A DNA stretch of 64,000 nt from CAMFLJ01 sp965279255 (lineage in GTDB: Bacteria; Actinomycetota; Acidimicrobiia; Acidimicrobiales; Acidimicrobilacustridaceae), in assembly GCA_965279255.1 (NCBI GenBank), contig OZ257146.1, positions 3,906,001 through 3,970,000 on the forward strand. The letters are read 5' to 3'. The translations under genes and the position numbers were made by a program. The notes under the pieces are model-generated. The model was given only the letters and a program-made list of their open reading frames with translations, made no database searches and was not told where the DNA came from. Below are positions 8,749 to 16,594 of this stretch, one piece after another. Every line of letters begins with the position of its first letter. Within the stretch, counting starts at the first letter, position 1.

Positions 8749-8949
8749 GTGGCCTCCGGTACCGTCAAGTGGTTCAACGCCGAAAAGGGTTACGGCTTCA
8801 TCTCGCGTGAAGGCGGCCCCGATGTGTTCGTGCACTACAGCGCGATCCAGGGCAATGGTTATCGGTCCCTCGAAGAGGGCCAGGCCGTGGAGTTCGAGGT
8901 GACCTCGGGCCCCAAGGGTGACCAGGCTCAGGACGTCCGCCCGGTCTGA
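8749..8949 (+). CDS. cspA: Cold-shock protein (CspA family)
   Basis: A 66-aa OB-fold RNA chaperone of typical length. RNP1 reads KGYGFIS and RNP2 DVFVHYSAI, preceded by the family's opening SGTVKWFNAEKG. It binds single-stranded RNA and helps melt secondary structure. The GTG start is preceded by GAAAGGGG at seven bases; an upstream in-frame ATG at 8629 would add 40 residues not seen in the family. About 150 bases of untranslated leader separate it from the preceding terminator, as is usual for csp genes. It ends at its own hairpin. Confidence 0.95.
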   Translation: MASGTVKWFNAEKGYGFISREGGPDVFVHYSAIQGNGYRSLEEGQAVEFEVTSGPKGDQAQDVRPV

Positions 8950-8975
8950 TCCGGCGACGACACCCAGAGTGTCCT

Positions 8976-9001
8976 AGGAGCCGCCCGCGAGGGCGGCTCC
9001 T
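8976..9001 (+). terminator. Hairpin terminator after the cold-shock gene
   Basis: AGGAGCCGCCC (8976-8986), loop GCGA, complement GGGCGGCTCCT (8991-9001), followed by TCGCG. It lies 27 bases past the stop codon. Confidence 0.75.
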
Positions 9002-9067
9002 TCGCGTCCGAGGTTGCTGTCGCAGATCATGAGCCGGCTCAGCGAGCCCGACCGATCGTGAGTCGGC

Positions 9068-9748
9068 TCAGAGGCTCCAGCGCGACTGGCCGAAGCGGTA
9101 ACCGACGCTGCGCACGGTCTGGATGAGACCGGCGTGGTGCTCGCCGAGCTTGGCCCGCAGCCGGCGGATGTGGACGTCGACCGTGCGGGCGCCGCCGTAG
9201 TACTCGTAGCCCCACACCCGGCTGAGCAGGGTCTCGCGGGTGAAGACCTTGCCGGGGTGCGACGAGAGGAACTTCAGCAGCTCGTACTCCATGTACGTGA
9301 GGTCGAGCGGCTTGCCGGAGATGGCGGCCTGGTACGTCTCGAGGTTGAGCACGAGCTCGCCGTACTCGATGAGCTCGGGCCGGGTGCCCCGACCGGTGCG
9401 CCAGAAGAGGTGCTTGAGGCGGGCCTCGAGCTCGCGCGGGTGGAACGGCGCCAGGCAGAAGTCGTCGAAGAGGTCGTCGCGCAGCTCGAGGTCGCCGAGC
9501 TGGGTGCCGCTGACGAGCAGCAGGACCGGCTCGAGCGGCGCGTCGCGCTTGCGCAGGGCGCGGCAGAGGGCGAAGGCGCGCTCGGGCTCCACGTGGGCGC
9601 AGACGATGGCGCCCGCCCATCCGTCGTCGGGCTCGAGCCGAGCAGCCGTCGCCTCGTCGGCCGCGGCCTTCCACGGGTAGCCGGCCAGGTCGAGGGCCTG
9701 GGCGAGCTCCGGGGGGACCGGGTCCGGGAAGAGGAGGATGGGTTCCAT
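9068..9748 (-). CDS. glnR: GlnR-like orphan OmpR-family regulator
   Basis: A 226-aa protein. Residues 1-115 are a receiver-like domain; 125-222 are an OmpR winged helix with the very GlnR-like run LDLTYMEYELLKFLSSHPG, VWGYEYYGGARTVDVHIRR and VRSVGYRF. The receiver strand where a phospho-acceptor Asp is expected reads GAIVCAHVEPE, without Asp, so it is probably not controlled by phosphorylation. No sensor kinase is near. It starts seven bases after glnA2 and is probably co-transcribed with it. GlnR controls nitrogen assimilation genes in actinobacteria, and the two glutamine synthetases beside it support that role. Confidence 0.82.
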   Translation of the reverse strand: MEPILLFPDPVPPELAQALDLAGYPWKAAADEATAARLEPDDGWAGAIVCAHVEPERAFALCRALRKRDAPLEPVLLLVSGTQLGDLELRDDLFDDFCLAPFHPRELEARLKHLFWRTGRGTRPELIEYGELVLNLETYQAAISGKPLDLTYMEYELLKFLSSHPGKVFTRETLLSRVWGYEYYGGARTVDVHIRRLRAKLGEHHAGLIQTVRSVGYRFGQSRWSL

Positions 9749-9755
9749 CAGCGCC

Positions 9756-11093
9756 TCACCAGGTCGGCAGGTAGCGGTCGAGCTCGAACTGGGTCACCTG
9801 CGACTTGTAGTCGAACCACTCCGAGCGCTTGTTGCGCAGGAACCATTCGAAGATGTGCTCGCCGAGGGCCTCGGCCACCAGCTCGGAGTTCTCCATGACG
9901 TCGAGCGCATCGGAGAGCGACTGGGGGAGGGGCTGGATGCCCTCGGCCGCCCGCTCCTCGGGGGTCATCTCGAAGACGTTGGCGGTGGTCTCCGGGGGGA
10001 GCTCGTAGCCCTCCTCGATGCCCTTGAGGCCGGCGGCGAGCATCACCGAGTAGGCCAGGTAGGGGTTGCAGGCCGGGTCGGGGGAGCGGTACTCGATGCG
10101 GGTCGAGGACGACTTGCCCCGCTTGGTGACGGGCACCCGCACGAGGGCGGACTCGTTGTTGCGGGCCCAGGTCACGTAGACGGGGGCCTCGTAGCCGGCG
10201 ATGAGGCGCTTGTAGGAGTTCACCAGCTGGTTGGTGACCGCGGTGATCTCGTGGCTGTGGTGCAGCAGGCCGGCGATGAAGCCCCGGGCCACCTTCGAGA
10301 GGCCGTACTGGTCGCCCGGCTCGTGGAAGGCGTTCTCGTCGCCCTCGAAGAGCGACATGTGGGTGTGCATGCCCGAGCCCTGCACGCCGGCGAGCGGCTT
10401 CGGCATGAACGTGGCGAACGCGCCCTGCTCCTGGGCGATCTCCTTCACGACGAGCCGGAAGGTCATGACGTTGTCGGCCATGGTCAGCGCGTCGGTGTAG
10501 CGGAGGTCGATCTCGTGCTGGCTCGGTGCGTCCTCGTGGAAGGAGTACTCGACGGGGATGCCCATGTTCTCGAGCACGAGCAGCGTGCGCTTGCGAAGGT
10601 CGCTGGCGATGTCGGCGGTGGTGAGGTCGAAGTAGCCGCCGGTGTCGAGCGGGACCAGGGGCTCCTTGGGGTTCCCGCTGGCGAAGTAGAAGAACTCCAT
10701 CTGCGGGGCGACCATGAACGAGAAGCCCCGCTCGTGGGCCTTGTCGAGGTTGCGCTTGAGGACCTGGCGGGGGTCGCCCTCGAAGGGCGTGCCGTCGTGG
10801 GTCTGGATGTCGCAGAACATCCGGGCCGAGATCTCGGTGCTCGACCCGCCCCACGGGAGCAGCTCGAAGGTGTTGGGGTCGGGCTTGGCGAGGGCGTCGC
10901 TCTCCTGCACCCGGCTGAAGCCGTCGATGGCCGAGCCGTCGAAGTGCATGCCCTCCTCGAAGGCGTTCTCGAGCTCGGCGGGGGAGATGGCGACCGACTT
11001 CAGCTGGCCCAGGACATCGGTGAACCAGAGCCGGATCAGACGAACCCCGCGCTCCTCGACCGTCCTGAGCACGTAGTCCTGCTGGCGTTCCAT
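9756..11093 (-). CDS. glnA2: Glutamine synthetase, GlnA2 type (no adenylylation site)
   Basis: A 445-aa glutamine synthetase, joining ammonia and glutamate with ATP. Active-site segments are present: MHFDGSAIDGF, APQMEFFYF, SGMHTHMSLF, NQLVNSYKRL and RIEYRSPDPACNPYL. It aligns well with mycobacterial GlnA2 (446 aa, opening MDRQKEFVLRT against MERQQDYVLRT here). Where adenylylated enzymes have NLYDLPPEE, this one has NVFEMTPEER, so the target Tyr is missing. The start was taken at the ATG matching GlnA2; an upstream in-frame ATG would add 18 residues. It heads an operon with the GlnR-like gene and diverges from glnA1. Confidence 0.93.
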   Translation of the reverse strand: MERQQDYVLRTVEERGVRLIRLWFTDVLGQLKSVAISPAELENAFEEGMHFDGSAIDGFSRVQESDALAKPDPNTFELLPWGGSSTEISARMFCDIQTHDGTPFEGDPRQVLKRNLDKAHERGFSFMVAPQMEFFYFASGNPKEPLVPLDTGGYFDLTTADIASDLRKRTLLVLENMGIPVEYSFHEDAPSQHEIDLRYTDALTMADNVMTFRLVVKEIAQEQGAFATFMPKPLAGVQGSGMHTHMSLFEGDENAFHEPGDQYGLSKVARGFIAGLLHHSHEITAVTNQLVNSYKRLIAGYEAPVYVTWARNNESALVRVPVTKRGKSSSTRIEYRSPDPACNPYLAYSVMLAAGLKGIEEGYELPPETTANVFEMTPEERAAEGIQPLPQSLSDALDVMENSELVAEALGEHIFEWFLRNKRSEWFDYKSQVTQFELDRYLPTW

Positions 11094-11154
11094 CGGGGAA
11101 TCCTCGCACAGGTCGGCCCGTTCTCCCCAAGGCGATCGGCCCCGCACAGATCCG

Positions 11155-11170
11155 GTTCATGCACCGTTCA
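11155..11170. promoter_or_regulatory. Candidate GlnR operator in the glnA2/glnA1 intergenic region
   Basis: The 219-base divergent region (11094-11312) contains GTTCA at 11155-11159 and again at 11166-11170: the same 5-mer 11 bases apart. On the minus strand this reads TGAAC-N6-TGAAC, the layout of a GlnR box (two five-base half-sites six bases apart), though it matches the published consensus only in part. It lies about 60 bases upstream of glnA2. A TAGTGT at 11249-11254 could be the glnA1 -10 box. Confidence 0.4.
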
Positions 11171-11312
11171 CAATGGGGCAACAGGCGGGAAAAGGCGCGC
11201 TGCGAGGCTGCCAGCGGTTCACGACCGGAGCGGGCGAACGCCCACGGGTAGTGTCCACGTCGATCAGCGGCTGCACGGGTCGAACCGTCACCGCACCCCC
11301 ACAGGAGGAACC

Positions 11313-12740
11313 GTGCCGGAACGCACACCTGAAGAAGTTCTCGCCATGGTCAAGGACGAAGGTTGCGAGTTCGTCGACCTTCGCTTCTCTGACCTGCCGG
11401 GCGTCATGCAGCACGTCACCATCCCCGCCCACGTGCTGAGCGAGGACCACTTCACCGACGGCCACGGTTTCGACGGCTCCTCGGTGCGAGGGTTCCAGGA
11501 GATCCAGGAATCCGACATGGTCCTGATCACCGACCCCAACACGGCCTACATCGACCCGTTCATGAAGCGGAAGACGGCCGTCATCCACTGCTACGTGGCC
11601 GACCCCGTGACCGGTGAGAGCTACACCCGCGATCCCCGCTACGTCGCCCAGAAGGCCGAGGCCTACCTGAAGTCGACCGGCATCGCCGACACCGCCTTCT
11701 TCGGCCCCGAGGCCGAGTTCTTCGTCTTCGACGACGTGCGCTTCGAGACCAAGCCGAACGGCTCCTTCTACGAGGTCAACTCGATCGAGGGCCAGTGGAA
11801 CACCGGCGCCGAGGAGCCGGGCGGCAACCTCTCCTACAAGCCCCGCACCAAGCAGGGCTACTTCCCGGTCCCGCCGATGGACCACTACCAGGACCTGCGC
11901 TCCGACATGTCGGTGGCCCTGCACGACGTCGGCATCGAGACCGAGCTGCACCACCACGAGGTCGCCTCCGGCGGCCAGGGCGAGATCGGCGTGAAGTTCA
12001 ACACGCTGCTCCAGATGGCCGACCAGCTGATGACCTTCAAGTACATCCTGAAGGGTGTCGCCTGGAACGCCGGCAAGTCCCTCACGTTCATGCCGAAGCC
12101 GATCTTCGAGGACAACGGCTCGGGCATGCACACCCACCAGTCCCTGTGGAAGGGCGGCGAGCCGCTGTTCTACGACGAGGCCGGCTACGCGGGCCTCTCC
12201 GACATCGCCCGCTGGTACATCGGTGGCCTTCTCCACCACGCCCACGCGGTGATCGCGTTCACCAACCCGACCACCAACAGCTTCAAGCGCCTGGTGCCGG
12301 GCTACGAGGCCCCGGTGAACCTGGTCTACAGCCAGCGGAACCGCTCGGCGTCGTGCCGCATCCCGCTCGCGTCGCAGAGCCCCAAGGCCAAGCGCATCGA
12401 GTTCCGCTGCCCCGACTCCACCTCGAACCCGTACCTCGCCTTCTCGGCGATGATGCTGGCGGGCCTCGACGGCATCCAGAACCGCATCGAGCCGCCGGCC
12501 CCGGTCGACAAGGACCTCTACGACCTCCCGCCGGAGGAGCTCGCGCTCGTCCCGCAGGTGCCGTCGTCGCTCGACGAGGCGCTCATCGCCCTCGAGAACG
12601 ACAACGACTTCCTGAAGGCCGGCGGCGTGTTCACCGACGACCTGATCGACACCTGGATCAACTACAAGCGGATCAACGAGATCGACGCCATCCGGCTTCG
12701 CCCGCATCCGTACGAGTTCAACCTCTACTACGACATCTGA
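11313..12740 (+). CDS. glnA: Glutamine synthetase type I, adenylylatable
   Basis: A 475-aa GSI. All signature blocks are present: GFDGSSVRGFQEIQESDM, the ATP and glutamate segments around GPEAEFFVFDD and NGSGMHTHQSLWKGG, and FRCPDSTSNPYLAFSAM. Tyr403 lies in KDLYDLPPEE, the adenylylation site, so this is the enzyme switched off by GlnE (encoded at 46959-49688). The GTG start is placed by AGGAGGA three bases upstream (11303-11309). It is divergent from the glnA2-glnR pair and closes with a strong terminator. Confidence 0.96.
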   Translation: MPERTPEEVLAMVKDEGCEFVDLRFSDLPGVMQHVTIPAHVLSEDHFTDGHGFDGSSVRGFQEIQESDMVLITDPNTAYIDPFMKRKTAVIHCYVADPVTGESYTRDPRYVAQKAEAYLKSTGIADTAFFGPEAEFFVFDDVRFETKPNGSFYEVNSIEGQWNTGAEEPGGNLSYKPRTKQGYFPVPPMDHYQDLRSDMSVALHDVGIETELHHHEVASGGQGEIGVKFNTLLQMADQLMTFKYILKGVAWNAGKSLTFMPKPIFEDNGSGMHTHQSLWKGGEPLFYDEAGYAGLSDIARWYIGGLLHHAHAVIAFTNPTTNSFKRLVPGYEAPVNLVYSQRNRSASCRIPLASQSPKAKRIEFRCPDSTSNPYLAFSAMMLAGLDGIQNRIEPPAPVDKDLYDLPPEELALVPQVPSSLDEALIALENDNDFLKAGGVFTDDLIDTWINYKRINEIDAIRLRPHPYEFNLYYDI

Positions 12741-12786
12741 TCGCCTCGGGGCTGCGGCCCCGGTCGAGCAGGTCGAGCAGTCTGTG

Positions 12787-12814
12787 ACGGCAGGGCCCTC
12801 CGGGGCCCTGCCGT
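12787..12814 (+). terminator. Perfect 12-bp hairpin after glnA
   Basis: ACGGCAGGGCCC (12787-12798), loop TCCG, exact complement (12803-12814) followed by TCC, 46 bases past the stop codon. Confidence 0.8.
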
Positions 12815-12839
12815 TCCGCGTCCAGCAACTCTCTGCCCG

Positions 12840-12887
12840 AAAGGTGGCTCACCAGCGACGGCCCGCTGGAGCGTGTGAGCCACCTTT
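12840..12887. repeat. Nested palindrome between convergent genes
   Basis: The outer arms are AAAGGTGGCTCAC (12840-12852) and its exact complement (12875-12887). Inside lies a second stem, CAGCG with CGCTG (12853-12857 and 12864-12868). It contains GGCTCA, CACCAG and GGAGCGTG, all also found in the twin palindromes at 5324-5425. It sits 17 bases ahead of the convergent stop at 12905, so it could terminate the minus-strand gene. Confidence 0.65.
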
Positions 12888-12904
12888 GTGCTCCTGCCTG
12901 GGGG

Positions 12905-14026
12905 TCAGGGGGCGACGGCGTCGGGGGTGTCGAAGCCGCCGGGGCGGTAGCAGCCGAGGAGCATGTTCTCGTGGAGGCCGTAGCCGACCTCACCGGATGC
13001 GGTCTCGAAGCGGGAGAGGGTCTCGTTCAGCCGCACGTACTGGCGCCGCACCTCCGGGTCGCTCAGGTCGTGCTCGACGCCCTGGACCTTCAACGGCCCC
13101 TGGTAGTAGCCGTGGCCCCATTCCTCGTCGGGCACGTACCCGGAGCCGGCCGCCAGGTACAGCGTCCGCAGCGGGGTGGTGTGCACGACGATGGGGTCGG
13201 TGTCGTCCTCGCCGATCGTCACGGTCGAGCGCTCGATCTCCCGGGTGCCGGACTGGTAGGTCGAGTCGACCCGGGGCCGGCCGAGGTGGTCGACCGGTCG
13301 GCCCAGGTCGCTGTTCCAGACCCGCATCGACTCCTCGACGTGGCGGTTCCCGTCGGCGTCCTCGTCGATCTGGACCTTGATCATGTGGTCGTCGAACTGC
13401 ATCGGGATCCAGTCGTGGCGGAAGCCGTGGCCGTCGCTCACCTGGCGGGCCTTGATGCCGGGGTGCTCGGGCTCACCTACCGGTCGCACGCCCCACGAGC
13501 GGTCGCGGGCGCCCTTCCAGAGGTCGGGGGTGACCGCGAAGGTGCGGCCGTCGACGGTGAGCTCGCCCTCCCAGACACCGACCTGGGCGTAGCGGCTGAC
13601 GTCCTGCTGCACCCGGCCGTAGCTGCGGATGAAGGTGCGGGGCTCCTCGAGCGCGTCGACCGTGCCGGTGAAGGTCAGGTCGGCGTGGAGGCCCCACTCG
13701 TTCGGTTCGCACGTGATGTGGAGCCGGCGCAGGCCCTCGAGGATCTCGATGCGGAACGGTCCGACCGAGGAGTCGAGGCGATCGTGGCCGAGCTCTCGTG
13801 ACGCCCGGACGGTGAACTGCTTCGTGCCGATCGAGACCGTGATGAACGCGTCGGTGACCCCGAGGTTCGGGTACTGGCCCATCCCGGTGATCACGAAGAG
13901 CTCGTCACTCGACGCGTGCATGTTGAAGTAGTGGCGGTCGTAGAAGTTGCGGTCGGACGTCGCCACCTCGTCGAAGGTGTGCGGGGTCTGGTGCAGCATG
14001 AAGTCGTCGGCGGGGCTCAGGGGCAC
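12905..14026 (-). CDS. DUF7064/7065-like (CrtC/AttH-type lipocalin fold) protein
   Basis: A 373-aa cytoplasmic protein of a family common in actinobacterial lipid and steroid gene clusters but without a settled function. Conserved stretches: HQTPHTFDEVATSDRNFYDR near the start, GQYPNLGVTDAFI, RDRSWGVRPVGEP in the middle and GHGYYQGPLKVQG. The fold is probably a pair of lipocalin-like barrels, as in hydroxyneurosporene synthase (inference). It is a paralogue of the protein at 30240-31343, sharing the order of all these blocks. The GTG start follows GAGGATG at about seven bases. It may bind or modify a hydrophobic substrate of the surrounding pathway. Confidence 0.6.
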   Translation of the reverse strand: MPLSPADDFMLHQTPHTFDEVATSDRNFYDRHYFNMHASSDELFVITGMGQYPNLGVTDAFITVSIGTKQFTVRASRELGHDRLDSSVGPFRIEILEGLRRLHITCEPNEWGLHADLTFTGTVDALEEPRTFIRSYGRVQQDVSRYAQVGVWEGELTVDGRTFAVTPDLWKGARDRSWGVRPVGEPEHPGIKARQVSDGHGFRHDWIPMQFDDHMIKVQIDEDADGNRHVEESMRVWNSDLGRPVDHLGRPRVDSTYQSGTREIERSTVTIGEDDTDPIVVHTTPLRTLYLAAGSGYVPDEEWGHGYYQGPLKVQGVEHDLSDPEVRRQYVRLNETLSRFETASGEVGYGLHENMLLGCYRPGGFDTPDAVAP

Positions 14027-14181
14027 GGGTCATCCTCGTCGGGTCGGCGTCTCGCCCCACCCTGTCACCCTGCCGGCCCGGCTGCTCGGGCGTCTCGGTC
14101 GGTGCGCCGGGCGTCGTGCGGAATCGGTGTGCCCCTCCCGGTGCCGAGGCTCGCGGCCACCGTGTGCCAACATCCGCCACC

Positions 14182-15459
14182 ATGACTGCCACTAGGCGAC
14201 TCGTCCTCCTGATCCTGGGTCTCTCGCTGGTCGCGGCCTGCTCCTCGACGGGCAGCTCCGGCGCCCCGGCCACGACGGTCTCGAGCCAGACCACTCAGGT
14301 CCCTGCGTCGGCCGACCCGGCGAAGGAGGCCACGGTCGATGCGACCGTGCAGCAGGCGATGACCGACCTGCACCTCCGGTCGGTGATCGTGCGGGTGACG
14401 ATCGACGGTGAGGAGATCATCACCAAGGCCTACGGCGAGTCGATGACCGGTGTGCCGGCCACGACCGACATGAACTTCCGCAACGGCGCCGTCGCCATCT
14501 CCTATGTCTCGACGGCGCTGCTGCAGCTGGTCGACGAGGGGAAGGTGAGCCTCGACGACAAGGTCTCGACCTGGCTGCCCGAGATCCCGCACAGCGACGA
14601 GGTCACCCTCGGCCAGCTCGCCCAGATGACCAGTGGCTACACCGACTACGTCATCGGCAACGAAGAGGTCGACGCCATGCTCTACGCCGACCCCTTCCGA
14701 CAGTGGACGCCGGAAGAGCTGCTGGCGACGGTGGTGTCGAAGCCGCTGCTCTACCCGCCGGGCACGAACTGGAACTACGCCCACACCAACTACGTGATCC
14801 TCGGCCTGGCGCTCGAGAAGATCACCGGGACGCCGATGGAGGAGCTCCTGCAGGAGCGGGTGCTGGGCCCCCTCGGGCTCGACAGCACCTCCGGCAACGA
14901 CAGCACCCCGGCGATCCCCGAGCCGGTGCTGCACGCCTTCACCTCCGAGCGCCGCTCGGCCCTGGGCATCCCCGAGGGCACCGACTTCTACGAGGAGTCG
15001 ACCTTCTGGAACCCGTCGTGGACGATCACCCGGGGCGCCATCCAGACCACCGACATCTACGACCTGAACGACACCGCCGTCGCCATCGGCACCGGGAAGC
15101 TGCTCTCGCCGGAGTCGTTCGAGAAGATGACCTCGAACGACCTCATCGGCAGGACCACCACCCTGCCCGGGTGCGCGACGTGCACCGTGCAGTCCGAGCG
15201 GTACGCCTACGGCCTCGGCCTCACCATCACGGGCGACTGGTTCACCCAGGCGCCGCTGTTCTCGGGTCAGGCCGGAGCCTTCGCCTACCTCCCGTCGCAG
15301 AAGGTCGCCATCGCCGTCGCGGTCACGGTGACCGACGACGCCTTCACCGAGGACGGGAGCTACAAGCCCGAGCTCCAGGGCAACCCCGCCGACGTGCTGT
15401 GGCGCGACATCGCCACCGCTCTGGTGCCGGACGACGCGCCTCCGTCGCGGAAGGGCTAG
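14182..15459 (+). CDS. Beta-lactamase-fold lipoprotein lacking catalytic residues
   Basis: A 425-aa protein with a lipoprotein signal (LILGLSLVAAC, lipid Cys20), so probably outside the membrane. The body is a class C beta-lactamase/serine hydrolase domain (PF00144 type): LLQLVDEGKVSLDDKVSTWL, VTLGQLAQMTSGYTDY and NYVILGLALEKITGTPMEELL all match. The S-x-x-K site, normally FRIGSVTKTF, reads FRNGAVAISYV, so the nucleophile is Ala103 and the Lys is Ile106. The Y-x-N motif reads YAH (199-201). It is therefore probably catalytically dead and may be a binding or regulatory protein. The start at 14182 was chosen because it gives a clean signal peptide. Confidence 0.85.
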   Translation: MTATRRLVLLILGLSLVAACSSTGSSGAPATTVSSQTTQVPASADPAKEATVDATVQQAMTDLHLRSVIVRVTIDGEEIITKAYGESMTGVPATTDMNFRNGAVAISYVSTALLQLVDEGKVSLDDKVSTWLPEIPHSDEVTLGQLAQMTSGYTDYVIGNEEVDAMLYADPFRQWTPEELLATVVSKPLLYPPGTNWNYAHTNYVILGLALEKITGTPMEELLQERVLGPLGLDSTSGNDSTPAIPEPVLHAFTSERRSALGIPEGTDFYEESTFWNPSWTITRGAIQTTDIYDLNDTAVAIGTGKLLSPESFEKMTSNDLIGRTTTLPGCATCTVQSERYAYGLGLTITGDWFTQAPLFSGQAGAFAYLPSQKVAIAVAVTVTDDAFTEDGSYKPELQGNPADVLWRDIATALVPDDAPPSRKG

Positions 15460-15532
15460 GGACACCGATCGGAGGCCGCTCCTGAGGGGTGCCGGTAGTT
15501 TCTGCTGCGCCGCTCGCCCCTCGGAGGACCCG

Positions 15533-16525
15533 ATGTCGAACACCTTCACCGCCTACGTCGCCCGCACCGACGACGGGGTCTTCTCCCGTGGCATCGAGGA
15601 GCTGCCCGTCGAGGCGCTCGGCACCGGCGGGGTGCTCATCGCGGTGCACCGCTCGACGGTCAACTACAAGGACTCGCTGGCCGCGTCGGAGAAGGGCCGC
15701 GTCGCCCGCATCTCGCCGCTGGTCGTGGGCATCGACCTCGCCGGTGAGGTGCTGGGGAGCGACAGCGACGAGTTCCGTCCCGGCGACCTCGTGCTCGCCG
15801 GCGGCTACGACATCGGCGTGGCCCACCACGGTGGCCTCGCCCAGCTGGCCCGGGTCCCGGCCGACTGGGTGGTGAAGCTGCCCGAGGGCATCTCGATCGA
15901 CGAGGCCATGGTGATCGGCACCGCCGGCTACACGGCCGCCCTGTCGGTGGTCGCCCTGCAGGACCACGGTCTCGAGCCGGGTGCCGGGCCGATCCTCGTC
16001 ACCGGCGCCACCGGCGGAGTGGGCAGCGTGGCCGTGAGCATCCTCGCCGGCCTCGGTCACGAGGTCGTGGCCAGCTCGGGCAAGGCGTCGGCCGGCGACT
16101 GGCTGAAGGGCCTCGGCGCCACCACGGTGATCGACCGGGCCGACCTCACCGAGACCCCCAAGCCGCTGATGCCTGCGGCCTACGCCGGGGCGGTCGACTG
16201 CGTCGGAGGCGACACCCTCGCCGGTGTCGTGGCCCGACTGGCTCCGGGCACGGCCGTGGCCGCCAGCGGCAACACCGGTGGCGCCAAGCTCGACACCACC
16301 GTGCTGCCGTTCATCCTCCGGGGTGTCGCCCTGCTCGGCATCGACTCGGCCACCACGCCGATCGCCCGGCGCCGCATGGTGTGGGACCGCATCGCCGGCG
16401 ACCTGCGACCGAGCGGCCTCGACGCCATCCGCCGTGACATCGCGCTGGCCGACGTCGAGACCGCGCTCGACGAGATCGCCGTCGGTGGCGTGCAGGGCCG
16501 TTACCTGGTCGACACCACGGCGTAG
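15533..16525 (+). CDS. AcuI/YhdH-type NADPH quinone or acryloyl-CoA reductase
   Basis: A 330-aa zinc-independent medium-chain reductase. N-terminal landmarks are VNYKDSLAA and VVGIDLAGEV; the Rossmann motif is GATGGVGSVAVSILAGLG. The family reduces acrylyl-CoA or other alpha,beta-unsaturated carbonyls with NADPH. The early VNYKDSLA signature and GGLAQLARVPADWVVKLP are typical of the AcuI/YhdH branch. The ATG follows GGAGGA by five bases. The gene is monocistronic in appearance and ends at a 16-bp hairpin shared with the convergent binding-protein gene. Confidence 0.85.
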   Translation: MSNTFTAYVARTDDGVFSRGIEELPVEALGTGGVLIAVHRSTVNYKDSLAASEKGRVARISPLVVGIDLAGEVLGSDSDEFRPGDLVLAGGYDIGVAHHGGLAQLARVPADWVVKLPEGISIDEAMVIGTAGYTAALSVVALQDHGLEPGAGPILVTGATGGVGSVAVSILAGLGHEVVASSGKASAGDWLKGLGATTVIDRADLTETPKPLMPAAYAGAVDCVGGDTLAGVVARLAPGTAVAASGNTGGAKLDTTVLPFILRGVALLGIDSATTPIARRRMVWDRIAGDLRPSGLDAIRRDIALADVETALDEIAVGGVQGRYLVDTTA

Positions 16526-16552
16526 GTGCGCGTAAGGACCTGACCCGGCCAC

Positions 16553-16590
16553 GCAGGTCGGCGTCGGGCGGGTGCCCGACGCCGACCTGC
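16553..16590. terminator. Perfect 16-bp hairpin between convergent genes
   Basis: GCAGGTCGGCGTCGGG (16553-16568), loop CGGGTG, exact complement (16575-16590). It lies 27 bases after the reductase stop and four bases ahead of the convergent stop at 16595, so it can serve both. Confidence 0.8.
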
Positions 16591-16594
16591 CGGC

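Noticed and set aside
9030..9070. Two near repeats TGAGCCGGCTCA and TGAGTCGGCTCA at the end of the regulator gene
   Set aside because: Short, partly inside the coding end and next to a normal terminator. A chance pair cannot be excluded.
9738..11312. A 525-codon extension in frame upstream of glnA
   Set aside because: It is antisense to glnA2, and the GTG at 11313 has a perfect ribosome site and gives normal family length.
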